Positions 23,655 to 33,140 of a stretch of DNA of 64,000 nt are shown piece by piece; position 1 is the first letter of the stretch, and each line of letters starts with the position of its first letter. A program made the position numbers and the translations under genes. Below the pieces are notes generated by a model that was given only the letters and a program-made list of their open reading frames with translations, had not been told where the DNA came from and did no database searches. This stretch comes from Saturnia japonica. Taxonomy: Eukaryota > Arthropoda > Insecta > Lepidoptera > Saturniidae. The stretch is from the NCBI GenBank assembly GCA_033032175.1, contig CM065326.1:10682001-10746000 (forward strand). Reading direction: 5' to 3'.

Positions 23655-23830
23655 CCCACGGTCCGTGGTATTGCGTATTATTACGCACCACCGACGACCA
23701 CGGACATCCGCGCACCGCACACCAAGGCTACGAACTTGTCTGCGCTTCCACAGACACAGACGACTTTATTCCCATGAGGCGTCGGCGTGGTAAGGTCCAT
23801 GGGAGGCCATCTTTATATTCTTTGTAACCT
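23655..23830 (+). repeat. Dispersed repeat T, diverged copy
   Basis: caaggctacgaacttgtctg, ttccacagac and gccatctttat align with the reverse complement of 27480-27675 (and 33222-33417). The translated frames also align (RTPRLRTCLRFHRHRR against RTLRLRTCLRYHRRR), but this does not show it is coding. Element type unknown. Confidence 0.5.
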
Positions 23831-24224
23831 ATTTTGTTTTGTATTTAGAAGAGTTAGTTTTTTTATGTTAATTATTTCTTTCTATTGATCACACAATCAT
23901 TTCGTTTTTTGGTCACAGTGGATCGTTAATCCACTTACGAATCTGAGATAACAGAAGGAAAAATTGAATTAAGCAGCCAAAGTCATACATAAGAAGGGGA
24001 ATAGGATGAACGCCGAGATCGGTTTTCTTAATCAGGTCACTACTCACGTCGCCAAGAGTAACCAAGACTTCAATTCATATGTGAAGCAGTAAGTTTTTCA
24101 GTAGCTAGAGCTCAAAAAGGATTGACCACTAACAGTAGACAAACTAACTTTATAAAAGAAGGCTCAAAAGTAAATGCTAAAGTAAGCCCTTCTCAATCCT
24201 AGGTTTTGCACCTGATTGGATTAT

Positions 24225-24600
24225 TTTAGTGACCACATATGAAAAACATAAAATTCCAGAGGATGTGGGTGTTTCGTCATCTAGACCGGACATATTTCTT
24301 TATTCTCGTAAAACCAAGCGTAGGTATAGTACTTGTAGTTTACTGTACCGTGGGAAACTAATATACCTAAAGACCACGCAATAAAAATGAATAAATATTA
24401 CGATGTATGTAATGAGCTAACCAAAAACGGCTATGTGGTTAACTTGTATGCAGTGGAAGTGGGAGCGAGAGGTATTCCAGCGAAATCTCTCTATAACTTG
24501 CTAAAAGACCTCGGCCTGTCGATAACTTGTAATACGTTCTATTTTAGAATGGGTATCTAAAGCAGCATTAACAAGCTCTTACCAAATCTGGTTTGGTAGG
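24225..24600 (+). pseudogene. LINE-type C-terminal restriction-like endonuclease fragment
   Basis: Broken frames read SSRPDIFLYSRKTKRR, then MNKYYDVCNELTKNGYVV and LYAVEVGARGIPAKSLYNLL. The order RPD..LYS, a KY..L..L helix, then EVGARG and an S..LLKDLGL end resembles the PD-(D/E)XK domain at the C-terminus of R2/R4-type site-specific LINEs. No reverse transcriptase is next to it. Weak but patterned. Confidence 0.4.
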
Positions 24601-24970
24601 GAGGGTATCGCGGGCAGTCAAGGTGAGCGCTGATGTGCATCATAAGGAGGCCCCTTAAACCTACACCTGGGTCGCAAGTCCCGGGGATGCTCGTGTTCCC
24701 TCTGTCTGCCAGACGATGGACACCCCGCACAGTGAATCCATGGAATGCTAAGATGTTTGTCTCTTAAATCTATACCAATATTATAAAGAGGAAAGATTGG
24801 ATTTTTTTTTGTAATGTATAAACTCAAAAATAACTGGATTGATTTTTAAAATTCTTTCACCAATATAAAGCTAAAGTATCAACGAGTAACATAGGTTATA
24901 TTATAATTTGAAAAATTAATTTATTCCTCATAAAAATGTCGATAGTTTTACACGAAGTATTAAAAATTGC

Positions 24971-25047
24971 CTACATGGGTGCGTTAGCTAGGTTTGTCGT
25001 ATAAAATTAACACGGATGAAACCTTGGGGCACAGCTAGTAACGTGCG
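24971..25047 (+). repeat. CTAGT-ended dispersed repeat, copy 2
   Basis: Close match to 17251-17332, including the terminal ggggcacagCTAGTaa. Upstream ttgtataaactcaaaaat and ttttaaaattctttcacc are blocks also typical of this repeat class. Confidence 0.5.
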
Positions 25048-25440
25048 AGATATTGTTACAGTTGCAGTGTAAGATATTCTATTGATTTTACCACAACTTA
25101 AGTTATTGAGCAATACATAGAGAAAGCAAAGTATGTAGGTACACCCCTTCGATTTAGACTTTTTTTAACACTACTGTTTCCCAATTATGTTTAACAAGTC
25201 ACATCTTATTAATTTATGTATTCTCGTCAAAAAATTTAGTTTTCAGGAAGGTTGAATAGCTATTTTAAGGATTTCATTTAAAGAAACAATGATTTTACAA
25301 TAATTCCAAAGTGCAGGAGCTAGACAAAAGTGCTTAATAAAAGTTGTTCAAAAAATCTTGAAAACACAGGTTAACAAATTACAGTTACTGTTAAGGCTAA
25401 AAGGCGCTTACGACGATCATATGCACAATGATACAGCACC

Positions 25441-25735
25441 TATCCTTTTTCCTCGTATCTGTCTATCCTTATCTACCCCCTACCTTTCGCCGACGTCAGT
25501 TAGCCTTTAAAATTGCAACGGCAAACACAGTGTGACTGCGGTATATATTAAATATAATAAACTTTACTTCAAAACTTGAATAATTATCGTGCATGGTGCG
25601 TGGTGACACAGAAGTGAACACAAGAGGAGACCTCTAAAGTGCGTGAAAGCTGTTGTTCGGTGAGTCCCTTTTTTCTCCATTCTGTAAATTCCATTATTCC
25701 GTGTCATTGTGCATATATTGTAATCGATCAGGGAA
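25441..25735 (+). repeat. Repeat R, copy 1 (left flank of candidate transposon E)
   Basis: About 295 bp, ~97-98% identical to 27110-27398. Contains tatatattaaatataataaac, then tgcatggtgcgtggtgacac, an arrangement resembling the end of an LTR and primer-binding region, but there is no internal retroelement beside it. Both copies stop matching exactly at gggaaat, the E insertion point. Confidence 0.85.
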
Positions 25736-25737
25736 AT

Positions 25738-27110
25738 AGGCTATTTGACAATATGAAAAATATTGAAGTATTTTTTGATATTCACACAGGTTTAGGGTTT
25801 TAAAAGCGATTTAGATTCATTTCAATAAAAAATAATTGTTTTATTTTCCAAAAATCTTTTAGAAAGTTTTAATTTTTTTAATCTGATGCCTTGTGACCGA
25901 AAACGTTTTTGATTGGCCGAGTCTATGATGACGTAACGTGTTTGTAAATAGTTGTCGGTCATTGATTGCCGTATGGATTGCCATACCTATTTGTTTTTTT
26001 GTTGTGCAGTTCCAACTTATTTTTATACTAATATTTATTGAAATAACGATAATAATAGTACATATTGTAAGATTTATTTATTCTGTGCGATCATGGAGAG
26101 CAACTTCGTTAAAGCAGACAGCGGAAATCTACCTAAAGTTGATGCCATTATGGTCGGAGTTTTCTTTAAAAATAACACCGATTTTTATGCAGCTGAGTTT
26201 AGAAATATAAAAACAGCCATGTGAGTACCTTACCAACTTACTTAGTAATAGATCATAAACCTGTTGTTGAAATAATAGTACCTATTTATTGCATAACTGT
26301 CAATTGTTAAGATAATGTAAGTTAGATAAGCGGTAATTTCGTGTTTGTAATAGTGATTTTTATTTGCAGGGCTACAAGAGAATCTTACGGAGATGATGCT
26401 ATTGGATACGTGCAACTACATCGTGAATGTAACATTTGCACACTAAAATGCAAGATTTGTCCTGAACACAAAGTGAAAGCTCATTCTTACAATGTGACTA
26501 TGGTGGTGGATGAACATAATCAGAAAATAGTGAGTTGCCAGTGTTTAGACTGTCCAGCTTCTGCTGGTGGCTGTAAGCACTCTGTAGCCTTTTTAATGTG
26601 GACCCATCGGCGAAGTGAGGAACCTTCCTGTACAGAGGTGGAATGTTACTGGAAGAAGCCAACACTTTCCAGAGTCGGGAACACAATAAAGTATGTTACT
26701 ATAGAAAAGCTGTGCAAGAAAAAGATTCCATATCAAAATACAAACACTAAAGTTTTTACAGAGTACCTTCAAGAGGCCAAGAAGAGGAAAGTATCCAACT
26801 GTGAGCTTTTGAAATATCAAAACGAATATGTTTACAGTGATGCCCGGCAGTTTTCGTTACATCATTTTCTTATGCAGGGGAGTAATGATTTAAAAAATGA
26901 TGTTGATAAACTAATTGAAGCATTAATAAAAAAACTTGATAACAATGCTCTGGCTTTAATAGAAAGTAATACTAGAAACCAGTGTAAAAATCCTTTGTGG
27001 CATGAATTAAGATATGGTCATATTACAGCGTCCAATGCATATCAAGTTAGTTGCTGACAAACACTAGATGGATCATTAGTAGCTGCAATCATGGGTGCTA
27101 AAACACCCAA
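25738..27110 (+). mobile_element. Candidate DNA transposon E, left part
   Basis: Starts with AGGCTATTTGAC (25738-25749), the perfect inverse of 33129-33140, and is preceded by AT (25736-25737), matching the AT after the right end (33141-33142). The R2/A1 junction at 27399-27400 shows the empty site with a single AT. Contains the SWIM/YqaJ-like gene. Ends internally where repeat R copy 2 begins, so the middle of E is missing here. Confidence 0.7.
26093..27057 (+). pseudogene. SWIM zinc-finger protein with start of a YqaJ-type nuclease region (transposon E gene 1)
   Basis: Exons 26093-26220 and 26370-27057, with GTGAGT donor, tttgcag acceptor and phase 2. Start ATG gives MESNFVKADSGNLPK. About residues 70-115 hold C-x2-C pairs (CNICTLKCKICPEH) and then a SWIM finger, CQCLDCPASAGGCKH (C-x-C-x7-C-x-H), a DNA/protein-binding fold. 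Near the end, WHELRYGHITASNAY matches the R-x-G-x-I-T-A-S entry motif of the YqaJ/lambda-exonuclease-like family (PD-(D/E)XK); the catalytic residues would lie further on. An in-frame TGA (27055-27057) cuts the frame, after which the same frame continues plausibly (LDGSLVAAIMGAKTPNP) to about 27108, where repeat R2 replaces it. So the gene is both stopped and truncated. Family and role (transposase or accessory nuclease) are inferred. Confidence 0.7.
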
Positions 27111-27398
27111 TCCTTTTTTCTATCTTCTACCTTATCTACCCCTACCTTTCGCCGACGTCAGTTAGCCTTTAAAATTGCAACGGCAAACACAGTGTGACTG
27201 CGGTATATATTGAATATAATAAACTTTACTTCAAAAACTTGAATAATTATCGTGCATGGTGCGTGGTGACACAGAAGTGAACACAAGAGGAGGCCTCCAA
27301 AGTGCGTGAAAGCTGTTGTTCGGTGAGTCCCTTTTTTCTCCATTCTGTAAATTCCATTATTTCGTGTCATCGTGCATATATTGTAATCGACCAGGGAA
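27110..27398 (+). repeat. Repeat R, copy 2 (part of the empty-site copy)
   Basis: Matches 25441-25735 with few differences (taaatataat/tgaatataat, gacctctaa/ggcctccaa, one extra A). Runs directly into repeat A1 through ccagggaaattaccccc, the uninterrupted version of the site that E splits. Confidence 0.85.
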
Positions 27399-27479
27399 AT
27401 TACCCCCAACCATCAATCCGGCTAGTTTTATGAAAGAAATCGAACCAGCGCTTACAGTTACATTCTTCTTAGCTTAAAT

Positions 27480-27675
27480 GTAAGGTAAGCCGCTCACTGT
27501 AAAGGTGGCCACCTTTATATTGCGGACGATCGCGGACCAGCCCGCACCATACACCATAGAAAGAGCGTCGTCTGTGGTAGCGAAGACAAGTCCGTAGCCT
27601 TAATGTTCTTTGCGTGACTTTCCGTACTCGTCGGCCGTGCGTGTGAATCCGCAATATCACGACCGTGAGAGGCTA
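27480..27675 (-). repeat. Dispersed repeat T (copy in segment A1)
   Basis: Reverse-complement relative of 23655-23830; the same copy appears at 33222-33417. Contains a 63-codon Arg-rich frame (RTLRLRTCLRYHRRR) that I do not regard as a gene. Confidence 0.5.
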
Positions 27676-28383
27676 CCTTCACATAGAAGCTTACGTGAAG
27701 AGGTAGGTCAAGTTACTTTGTTTAGCTTTTTTGTTTGTCTGGCTGTTAATCCATTTTAAACTGTCTTCCCGATGAGCTAAAGATATACTCTAAGCATAAC
27801 TCGGAACTGGGTTACGATATTTACGACGCGATGGAATATTAACTCGTTTTATTGACTGCATGTTGATTTGTTTGTATGTATCTCTAAGCTCTTTCTTTCG
27901 TCAAGATATCGAAAATCGATTGTAAAATTTCACAAACACAAAAGTAAATACTTATTTCAATAAAATGTTCTTTTTAATGTATCACATTTTAAAGACGTAC
28001 TAAAAATATAAAAATAATGATTTACACGCAAAACGAAAAGTATGGGACGCTTGCAATCGTGTAGGATGTAGCTGTGAAGTCTACAAAACAGTTCATATCA
28101 TTTGCAGAACATTAAATGTGAACTATTTTTATGCATCAATTTACCTATTGCAGCACCCCAAATATTTGGTTACTTTAAATGATTTAAGTCCATTTTTAAA
28201 ACATTGTGTAATTTTAAACACATTTTGGAACGAATTTCCGTATCAGCTGTTAATGAAGGAATGGTAATAAAATTGTATTTAATAAAAAGAAATGTAAATT
28301 AGAATTTACTGAATAAGTTTATAATTTGTTTATGTTTTTATAATAATAAAACATTTATTTTCATAACTTTATAAACAAAAACC

Positions 28384-28449
28384 CATAGATTAATTATTGG
28401 TTTCCGCATTGCTGTAGCACGAGCGACAACTAATAATAATTAATCTATG
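28384..28449. mobile_element. 66-bp palindromic insertion with 8-bp target duplication (A1)
   Basis: Perfect 15-bp inverted repeat (catagattaattatt at 28384-28398, its complement at 28435-28449) enclosing 36 bp, flanked by caaaaacc on both sides (28376-28383, 28450-28457). An 8-bp duplication with inverted ends is the hAT signature, though very small. The same structure is at 34128-34193. Confidence 0.5.
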
Positions 28450-28754
28450 CAAAAACCTATTTTTTTATAAAAACAATTTTATTACGATTCCTTTATTGTG
28501 TTTGTTATTTTATATTACAAAATATAATTATAACGAAAGAAACTTCGCTCCTACCGGCACCTCTCGTTTTTTTTTTAAATTAGTTTTTTAACTTCTGTGA
28601 CATTTTTTTGTAGATATTTTAATATAATAACCTTAAAGTTTATATTTAATATTCGATTGACTGAGTTAATATAAATATCGTTAGTTATAAAACGAGAGTC
28701 GACATGTTAATAGCGTATCATATTCGTGTCTTTAAGTAACGTAATATATTGTAA

Positions 28755-28935
28755 AAAAAAAATATTGTTACCGGTTTAGCGTTGTGGCCACAATCAACCT
28801 ACTACCATGCTATGGTTTCATCACGATGTTTTCCTTCACCGAAAGCTCACGCTCATTGCAGGGATTCGAACTCACGTGAATCGAATCGGTGTTCGTACAT
28901 ACTACGACTAAGCCATCATTAGCTGATAATGACTG
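28755..28935 (-). mobile_element. tRNA-like SINE family A copy (A1)
   Basis: Minus-strand A box atggcttagtcgtag, B box gagttcgaatccctgc, then gctttcggtgaagg and a poly(A) tail (poly(T) at about 28755 on plus). Repeated at 34497-34679 in A2. Confidence 0.65.
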
Positions 28936-29550
28936 GTTACATCTGCGTTTTTTTGTATAACCGTGCGAAGCAAACTCTGCATAGTGTGTACCGAGCTTCA
29001 GTGCTCGTCTAGCATAATTTAATCATTTTACATTACGATAATATTATGTCAATAATATTTACGTAGTTTTCATATTTTTCTAAATAATATTGTTATATAG
29101 GTACTTCTAAATTATGTTTAGAAAAGGTCGAGCAAAAGTACTAAGTGTAAGGACGGCTAAATACTTAAAAGTCTAAATTCCAAGTTCTAATTAAATACTG
29201 TATACTACGAAGGTCGGTTTTATTCTATAATGGTCTTTTCTTGGTTATGGTAACACTTAACAATGGATATAATTAATATATTTTTAAAATATTAACTGCA
29301 ATTATGTATTTCAATTTGTATAAAATATTATATAGTCCGCATGGGCTAAAAAAAATTGGATGCGGTGGCGATTGCTAGATCTTAAACCGCATCTCGAAAT
29401 GTCTCTTTATTCTCTGTAATTTTTGCACTTTAAACTCGGCAGTTTTAACTTAGCATCTTTGTTATTATACCTTTGTTAATATTGGTTTAAAATCATGCCG
29501 AAAGTGAATAAAACAAGAACCCCAGTGCCACCAGACGCGTCATGTTATAC

Positions 29551-29879
29551 TTCTTCTTCTTCTTCCTAACTTAGCAACTAGTCCTCTTTAATGAAGACCA
29601 TTACTGCCATTATCTAGTGAATATAGTGTCCTGTCTTATGACGACTTCAGTAGCCTAACAAGACGGTGGCTCCCTTGTTAGAACTTTCTAGGGAGTTTTT
29701 GTGGGATCCCAGAATGAATGCTGTCAGCTTATATTTATAATCCACTTCACTTATGCACAAAAACCAAACTATATCACACAAAACGCCACCAATATTAGAT
29801 AATATAGGGTCAAAAACCTAAGTAAATGAATTAAAAATAAAAACCACAACATGTCACTTCAAGATCCCACCAAAAACCC
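29551..29879 (-). mobile_element. SINE-like GAA family, full copy (A1)
   Basis: 329 bp with (GAA)n tail, seen as ttcttcttcttcttcc on plus. Flanked by the 10-bp duplication catgttatac at 29541-29550 and 29880-29889. Best-preserved copy, together with 35297-35628. Confidence 0.75.
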
Positions 29880-29889
29880 CATGTTATAC

Positions 29890-30964
29890 ATATCGCACTG
29901 TACGCACTTTAGAAGTTATACCTCTATGAATAGTGACACTCGATGTTTATGTGATGTTATCATCAACTGTGACTATCTTCACCACAATAAAACGAGACGT
30001 TTAGCAAGTAACTTCATGGTGTTAAAAAAGTTAAAAAAACACTTTTAATTTTGTACCGATATGACGAATTTCGCAATGGTCCTCGTCTAACCTCGACCTG
30101 GAGAGAAAAGGAGAGAACTATGCTATAAACCGAGATAGACGGATGAGCGCGACGCGACGCGGCGTCGTGTGTTAATAATGTGTTTCTGGCCATACAGATC
30201 AGTACAATTTCATTTGATTTACGTGTCGCGTAACGTCGGTAATGTGGCTTGTTTTTAAGAAAATTGCTGCATTAAACGAATTTAATATAGGTAGATAGGT
30301 TATTTATTTACTTTGATAAATGTATAAAACAAAAGCGTTATTTGATATATATACCTACTTGTGTTATTTTAGACCATACGCAAACGTTTCTGCTATACCA
30401 CTCAAAAAATTATAATTACACGGAATGCTTTTACCCATTCATTGAAGATTTTTCCCTTTTAGTAAGGGGTGTGGGAATAGCCCTGAAAACGATCATAACT
30501 ATTTCGATTCGATTCTTTCAATAGGTACGAATTTCTCGGAAATTCGAAAACTATCGAATTGATTAATAAATTTTCGAATAATACGAATTAATTACGAATA
30601 TTCCAATTTCGTGTATAAAAATGTTATGGAAAAACTCGTAAATTATTTATAGTTTGAAGAGAATACTTCAAAAAATACAAATACATAATTCGAACAACTT
30701 GCGAGTATTATTCAAAAAGTTCGAATTATTTGCACACATTTACTTTTAACATGTTACTCATTATTATAAATACAACATTTAATAACTAATTCAATAAGAT
30801 GTCAATTCGTTATTTTTGATGAATCTTCTTTATATGTATGACAACCTCATGGGTGAATTTTAGAAAATCGTAAAAGAATTCTGTCGCTTATGACAAGAGA
30901 GAAGTCATTATTCTATAATAATAGAATCTGTAATATTTTTAAACTACACAATAAGGTACGTACG
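29890..30964. other. A1 region downstream of CCDC102A
   Basis: No gene recognised. AT-rich, with many attcgaa/ttcgaat words at 30520-30740 (local inverted-repeat texture). Probably contains the 3' UTR of the minus-strand CCDC102A-like gene. The matching stretch in A2 is 35639-36687. Confidence 0.5.
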
Positions 30965-32089
30965 TTATTTAGCGTTTATTCTATCTTCAAGTATAGCTAG
31001 TTCTTCATCTTCTGACGTGTTCGTTTTCACATCGATGTTCGCTAAATTCGCTTCAGACGATCCGTTGCTTGACTCGTGAGATCTAGGGCTTACACTACTT
31101 TTCCTAACATATAGAATATTAGAATCGAATCTATCGTTGAAACCGTACGCACTACCATCTGATATCCGATTCAACTTGTGTATCTGCTCCCTCAATTCAC
31201 ACACTTGCCCATAAAGTTTCTTATTCTCCCTCAAGATCGCTATATTTTCTGTCTCGAGCAACTCCCGTTTACTCCATTGAATATTATTTTCCGATTTGAG
31301 TCTCTCAGTTTCCATTTTGAGCTCAGCTATTTTCTCTTCTAACACTTGTTTAGCAGCAATCTCATCTTGCAGTTCATTTTGAAGCCTTTCCACTTCACTC
31401 TGGTTTGAATCTGTTGATCCCAAAGTTCTGTCACTGTGTGTTAATTCCATTTTCGCATTATGAAGATCTGCTGTTAGGGTTTCGATCTTTGATAAAAGGA
31501 AAGCTTTCTGATCTTTCTCACTTTGCAAACTCTTACATGCTTCATCTAATCTCAGTCTTAACTCGCTCAATTTGCTTGTAAGAACATTGTCGACATTTGA
31601 AAACTTGTGAGAATCCAATGAAGCTCTTTGTCTCATCTGTTCATTTATAGGTACCAAATTCTTTCTCCTCAGTTCAACTCCGTCTTCTGTGGTCAGGTCA
31701 GCAGTGACTATTCTGTTTTCACCTATACTTAAAAGCTTATCATTGTCCCTTTTTAATTCTATATTCTGTTGTTCTAATTCGTTTTTATCAGTCTTGGCAA
31801 TTGCTAATTCTTTTGTGAGAGTATCGACTTTGTTCTTGAGTAGTTTGGCTTCATCTCTGGCTTTGTTTCTTTCGTTACGTACTTTGCTCCATTTCTCGCG
31901 CCAATTTGCAGTACAGTCTGACCACCATCTCATAGTTTTCTCCATCTGCGTGGCCCGGGCGCGAGCTTCATCAAGTTCTCGTTGGTAGAGTGCTTCTTTT
32001 GCTTCCCAATCTGTGTTTGTGTACCGCATGGAGCTCCCATCATGGTCTCGACTTCTTCTGTGGCTGCTGCCGTGTGAGCTTTGCGCCAT
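30965..32089 (-). CDS. CCDC102A: CCDC102A-like coiled-coil protein, copy 1
   Basis: 374 codons on one exon. The signature block near residue 45, QMEKTMRWWSDCTANWREKW, followed by SKVRNERNKARDEAKLLK, is the highly conserved start of the CCDC102 family; the remainder is almost continuous heptad-rich coiled coil (about residues 60-310) with a Ser-rich acidic tail ending AILEDRINAK. The N-terminus is Ser/His/Arg-rich (MAQSSHGSSHRRSRD). Family members are cytoskeleton/centrosome-associated coiled-coil proteins; the molecular role is poorly known. The length is shorter than the vertebrate protein, which has a longer myosin-tail-like end. A splice acceptor (gattgcag, minus strand, ending at 32109) 19 bases before the ATG shows the 5' UTR is spliced from an exon further right. 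Differs from copy 2 by one residue (Glu here, Lys in copy 2, in the LLET-NIAI segment). Confidence 0.9.
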   Translation of the reverse strand: MAQSSHGSSHRRSRDHDGSSMRYTNTDWEAKEALYQRELDEARARATQMEKTMRWWSDCTANWREKWSKVRNERNKARDEAKLLKNKVDTLTKELAIAKTDKNELEQQNIELKRDNDKLLSIGENRIVTADLTTEDGVELRRKNLVPINEQMRQRASLDSHKFSNVDNVLTSKLSELRLRLDEACKSLQSEKDQKAFLLSKIETLTADLHNAKMELTHSDRTLGSTDSNQSEVERLQNELQDEIAAKQVLEEKIAELKMETERLKSENNIQWSKRELLETENIAILRENKKLYGQVCELREQIHKLNRISDGSAYGFNDRFDSNILYVRKSSVSPRSHESSNGSSEANLANIDVKTNTSEDEELAILEDRINAK

Positions 32090-32520
32090 TTTTCATTTGT
32101 GTGAATTCCTGCAATCAAATTTAATATAGAGATATAATTATAGAACATACCTACTAGGGCATCACAAATTGTAGAAAATAGCAATAGTCGACAATTAAAT
32201 GTAGAAGATTTGTTTTTTTATTTTTTATTAATTAAATCATAATACTGCAGACTCGTAGTCCACACCTTTTTTAAAATATTAAATAAATGTAGAAGTTTAT
32301 TACTTTTAAAATTAAATTTTTACAGAATTCTCAGGCGTGTTTCAAAAACTAAAGTCTGGAGGACGTTTCGACTCTTTAACTCCCTTATATTTTGTTTTGA
32401 TTAATCCTGTATATCTATTTAATACATACAACATGTCCAAGCTAAGTAGACGATTGACGAACGTGAAGTCACTCGTTTCATTTACAGATTGAAACAAAAA
32501 ATACAAATGTATCTTTTTAT

Positions 32521-33140
32521 AAAGGTATTTGAAAACGAAATGTACATATATAACCAGTTGAGCCTGAGTTTAGAGTCTCCGTAGTACGTAAACAACATTG
32601 AATTCTGACCTCAAACAATAAATTATAAAAATGCATGTGACAATGAAACATTAACTATAATAATAATAAGCCATTTACTCACATCAAAGTGATCTTCACA
32701 GAAGAAAACCACTGAATTATTTGCTATATCACCAGGATTTCTGCGAGCTAGTTGCAACCACTTTTTACGCATTTTCAGTTGTTTTGGCACACATACAAAT
32801 AGTTTTTCCGGTGTTTTTATTGACGTATTTGTGCATGCTGGTACTACACACCATTTATAACTCATTTTCTCGAATAAAACAATTTAAATAAACAAAACAA
32901 ACAGCAAAATGTTTACTAAACTTATGACAGTTATGACTTGATACTGAGATGTGACGTCACTGAGCCCGTGCGACGTTTTATTGCTCAAGACAGCGTTTTG
33001 GCGGGTTTTTGAAATATTGTATTTTTATTTGTTATTATTTGAAGAAATACGTAAAATAATTAAGAATAAACACTTTTTGTAGGTTCGACAAACACCACTA
33101 AACAATTTAAGATAGTTTTCAGAAACCAGTCAAATAGCCT
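32521..33140. mobile_element. Candidate DNA transposon E, right part
   Basis: 620 bp between segments A1 and A2. Ends with GTCAAATAGCCT (33129-33140), the exact inverse of the E left end, followed by AT (33141-33142). Carries a THAP-domain exon reading inward. Its left edge at 32521 is not a natural element end; it is where segment A1 stops. Confidence 0.7.
32683..32865 (-). CDS. THAP zinc-finger domain, first exon (transposon E gene 2)
   Basis: 61 codons from ATG (32865) to a phase-0 GTGAGT donor. Contains a complete-looking THAP core: C-x4-C (CVVPAC), a KKWLQLARRN helix with the invariant Trp, then FFCEDHFD (C-x2-H). THAP domains are sequence-specific DNA-binding C2CH fingers used by P-element, Kolobok and other transposases and their domesticated descendants. 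Starts 275 bp inside the right terminal repeat of E, pointing toward the SWIM gene. Later exons are missing because the sequence passes into segment A1. Could alternatively be a host THAP gene exon, but its position inside matching terminal repeats argues for an element gene. Confidence 0.75.

Larger units (their letters stand above)
21073..25440. other. Intergenic region after SNAPC1
   Basis: No host gene recognised. Contains the SINE at 21085, a 44-bp minisatellite (21514-21727), LINE fragments (22012-22290, 24225-24600), a dispersed repeat (23655-23830) and the CTAGT-ended repeat (24971-25047). The 167-codon frame at 23290-23793 overlaps a repeat and has no family features. Confidence 0.65.
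27401..32520. repeat. Duplicated segment A, copy 1 (contains a CCDC102A-like gene)
   Basis: About 5.1 kb, nearly identical to 33143-38243: same gene, same SINEs, same palindrome, with scattered single-base and small indel differences (coordinate offset 5742 at the start, 5723 at the end). Left boundary at taccccc; right boundary where both read gtatctttttat and then diverge. Confidence 0.97.

Noticed and set aside
23290..23793. 167-codon open frame (+)
   Set aside because: Its 3' third is repeat T and the rest has no family features or splice-supported context; open by chance in a GC-richer patch.
27469..27660. Arg-rich 63-codon frame (also 33211-33402)
   Set aside because: Part of dispersed repeat T; no start context or splice evidence for a gene.
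29851..30048. 65-codon frame, repeated at 35600
   Set aside because: Begins inside a SINE-like element and runs into unique AT-rich DNA; no conserved features.
31689..31988. Ser/Leu-rich plus-strand frame, repeated at 37412-37711
   Set aside because: Antisense shadow of the CCDC102A coding sequence.
27110..33140. R1 and R2 as the two LTRs of a retrotransposon containing the SWIM gene
   Set aside because: The interior lacks any gag or pol, R ends exactly at the E insertion point, and R2 continues into A1 as the empty locus, so the repeat comes from the duplicated locus rather than an LTR pair.
25738..33140. TA target duplication for transposon E
   Set aside because: The uninterrupted site reads gggaaattaccccc; only a duplication of AT, not TA, reconstructs it.
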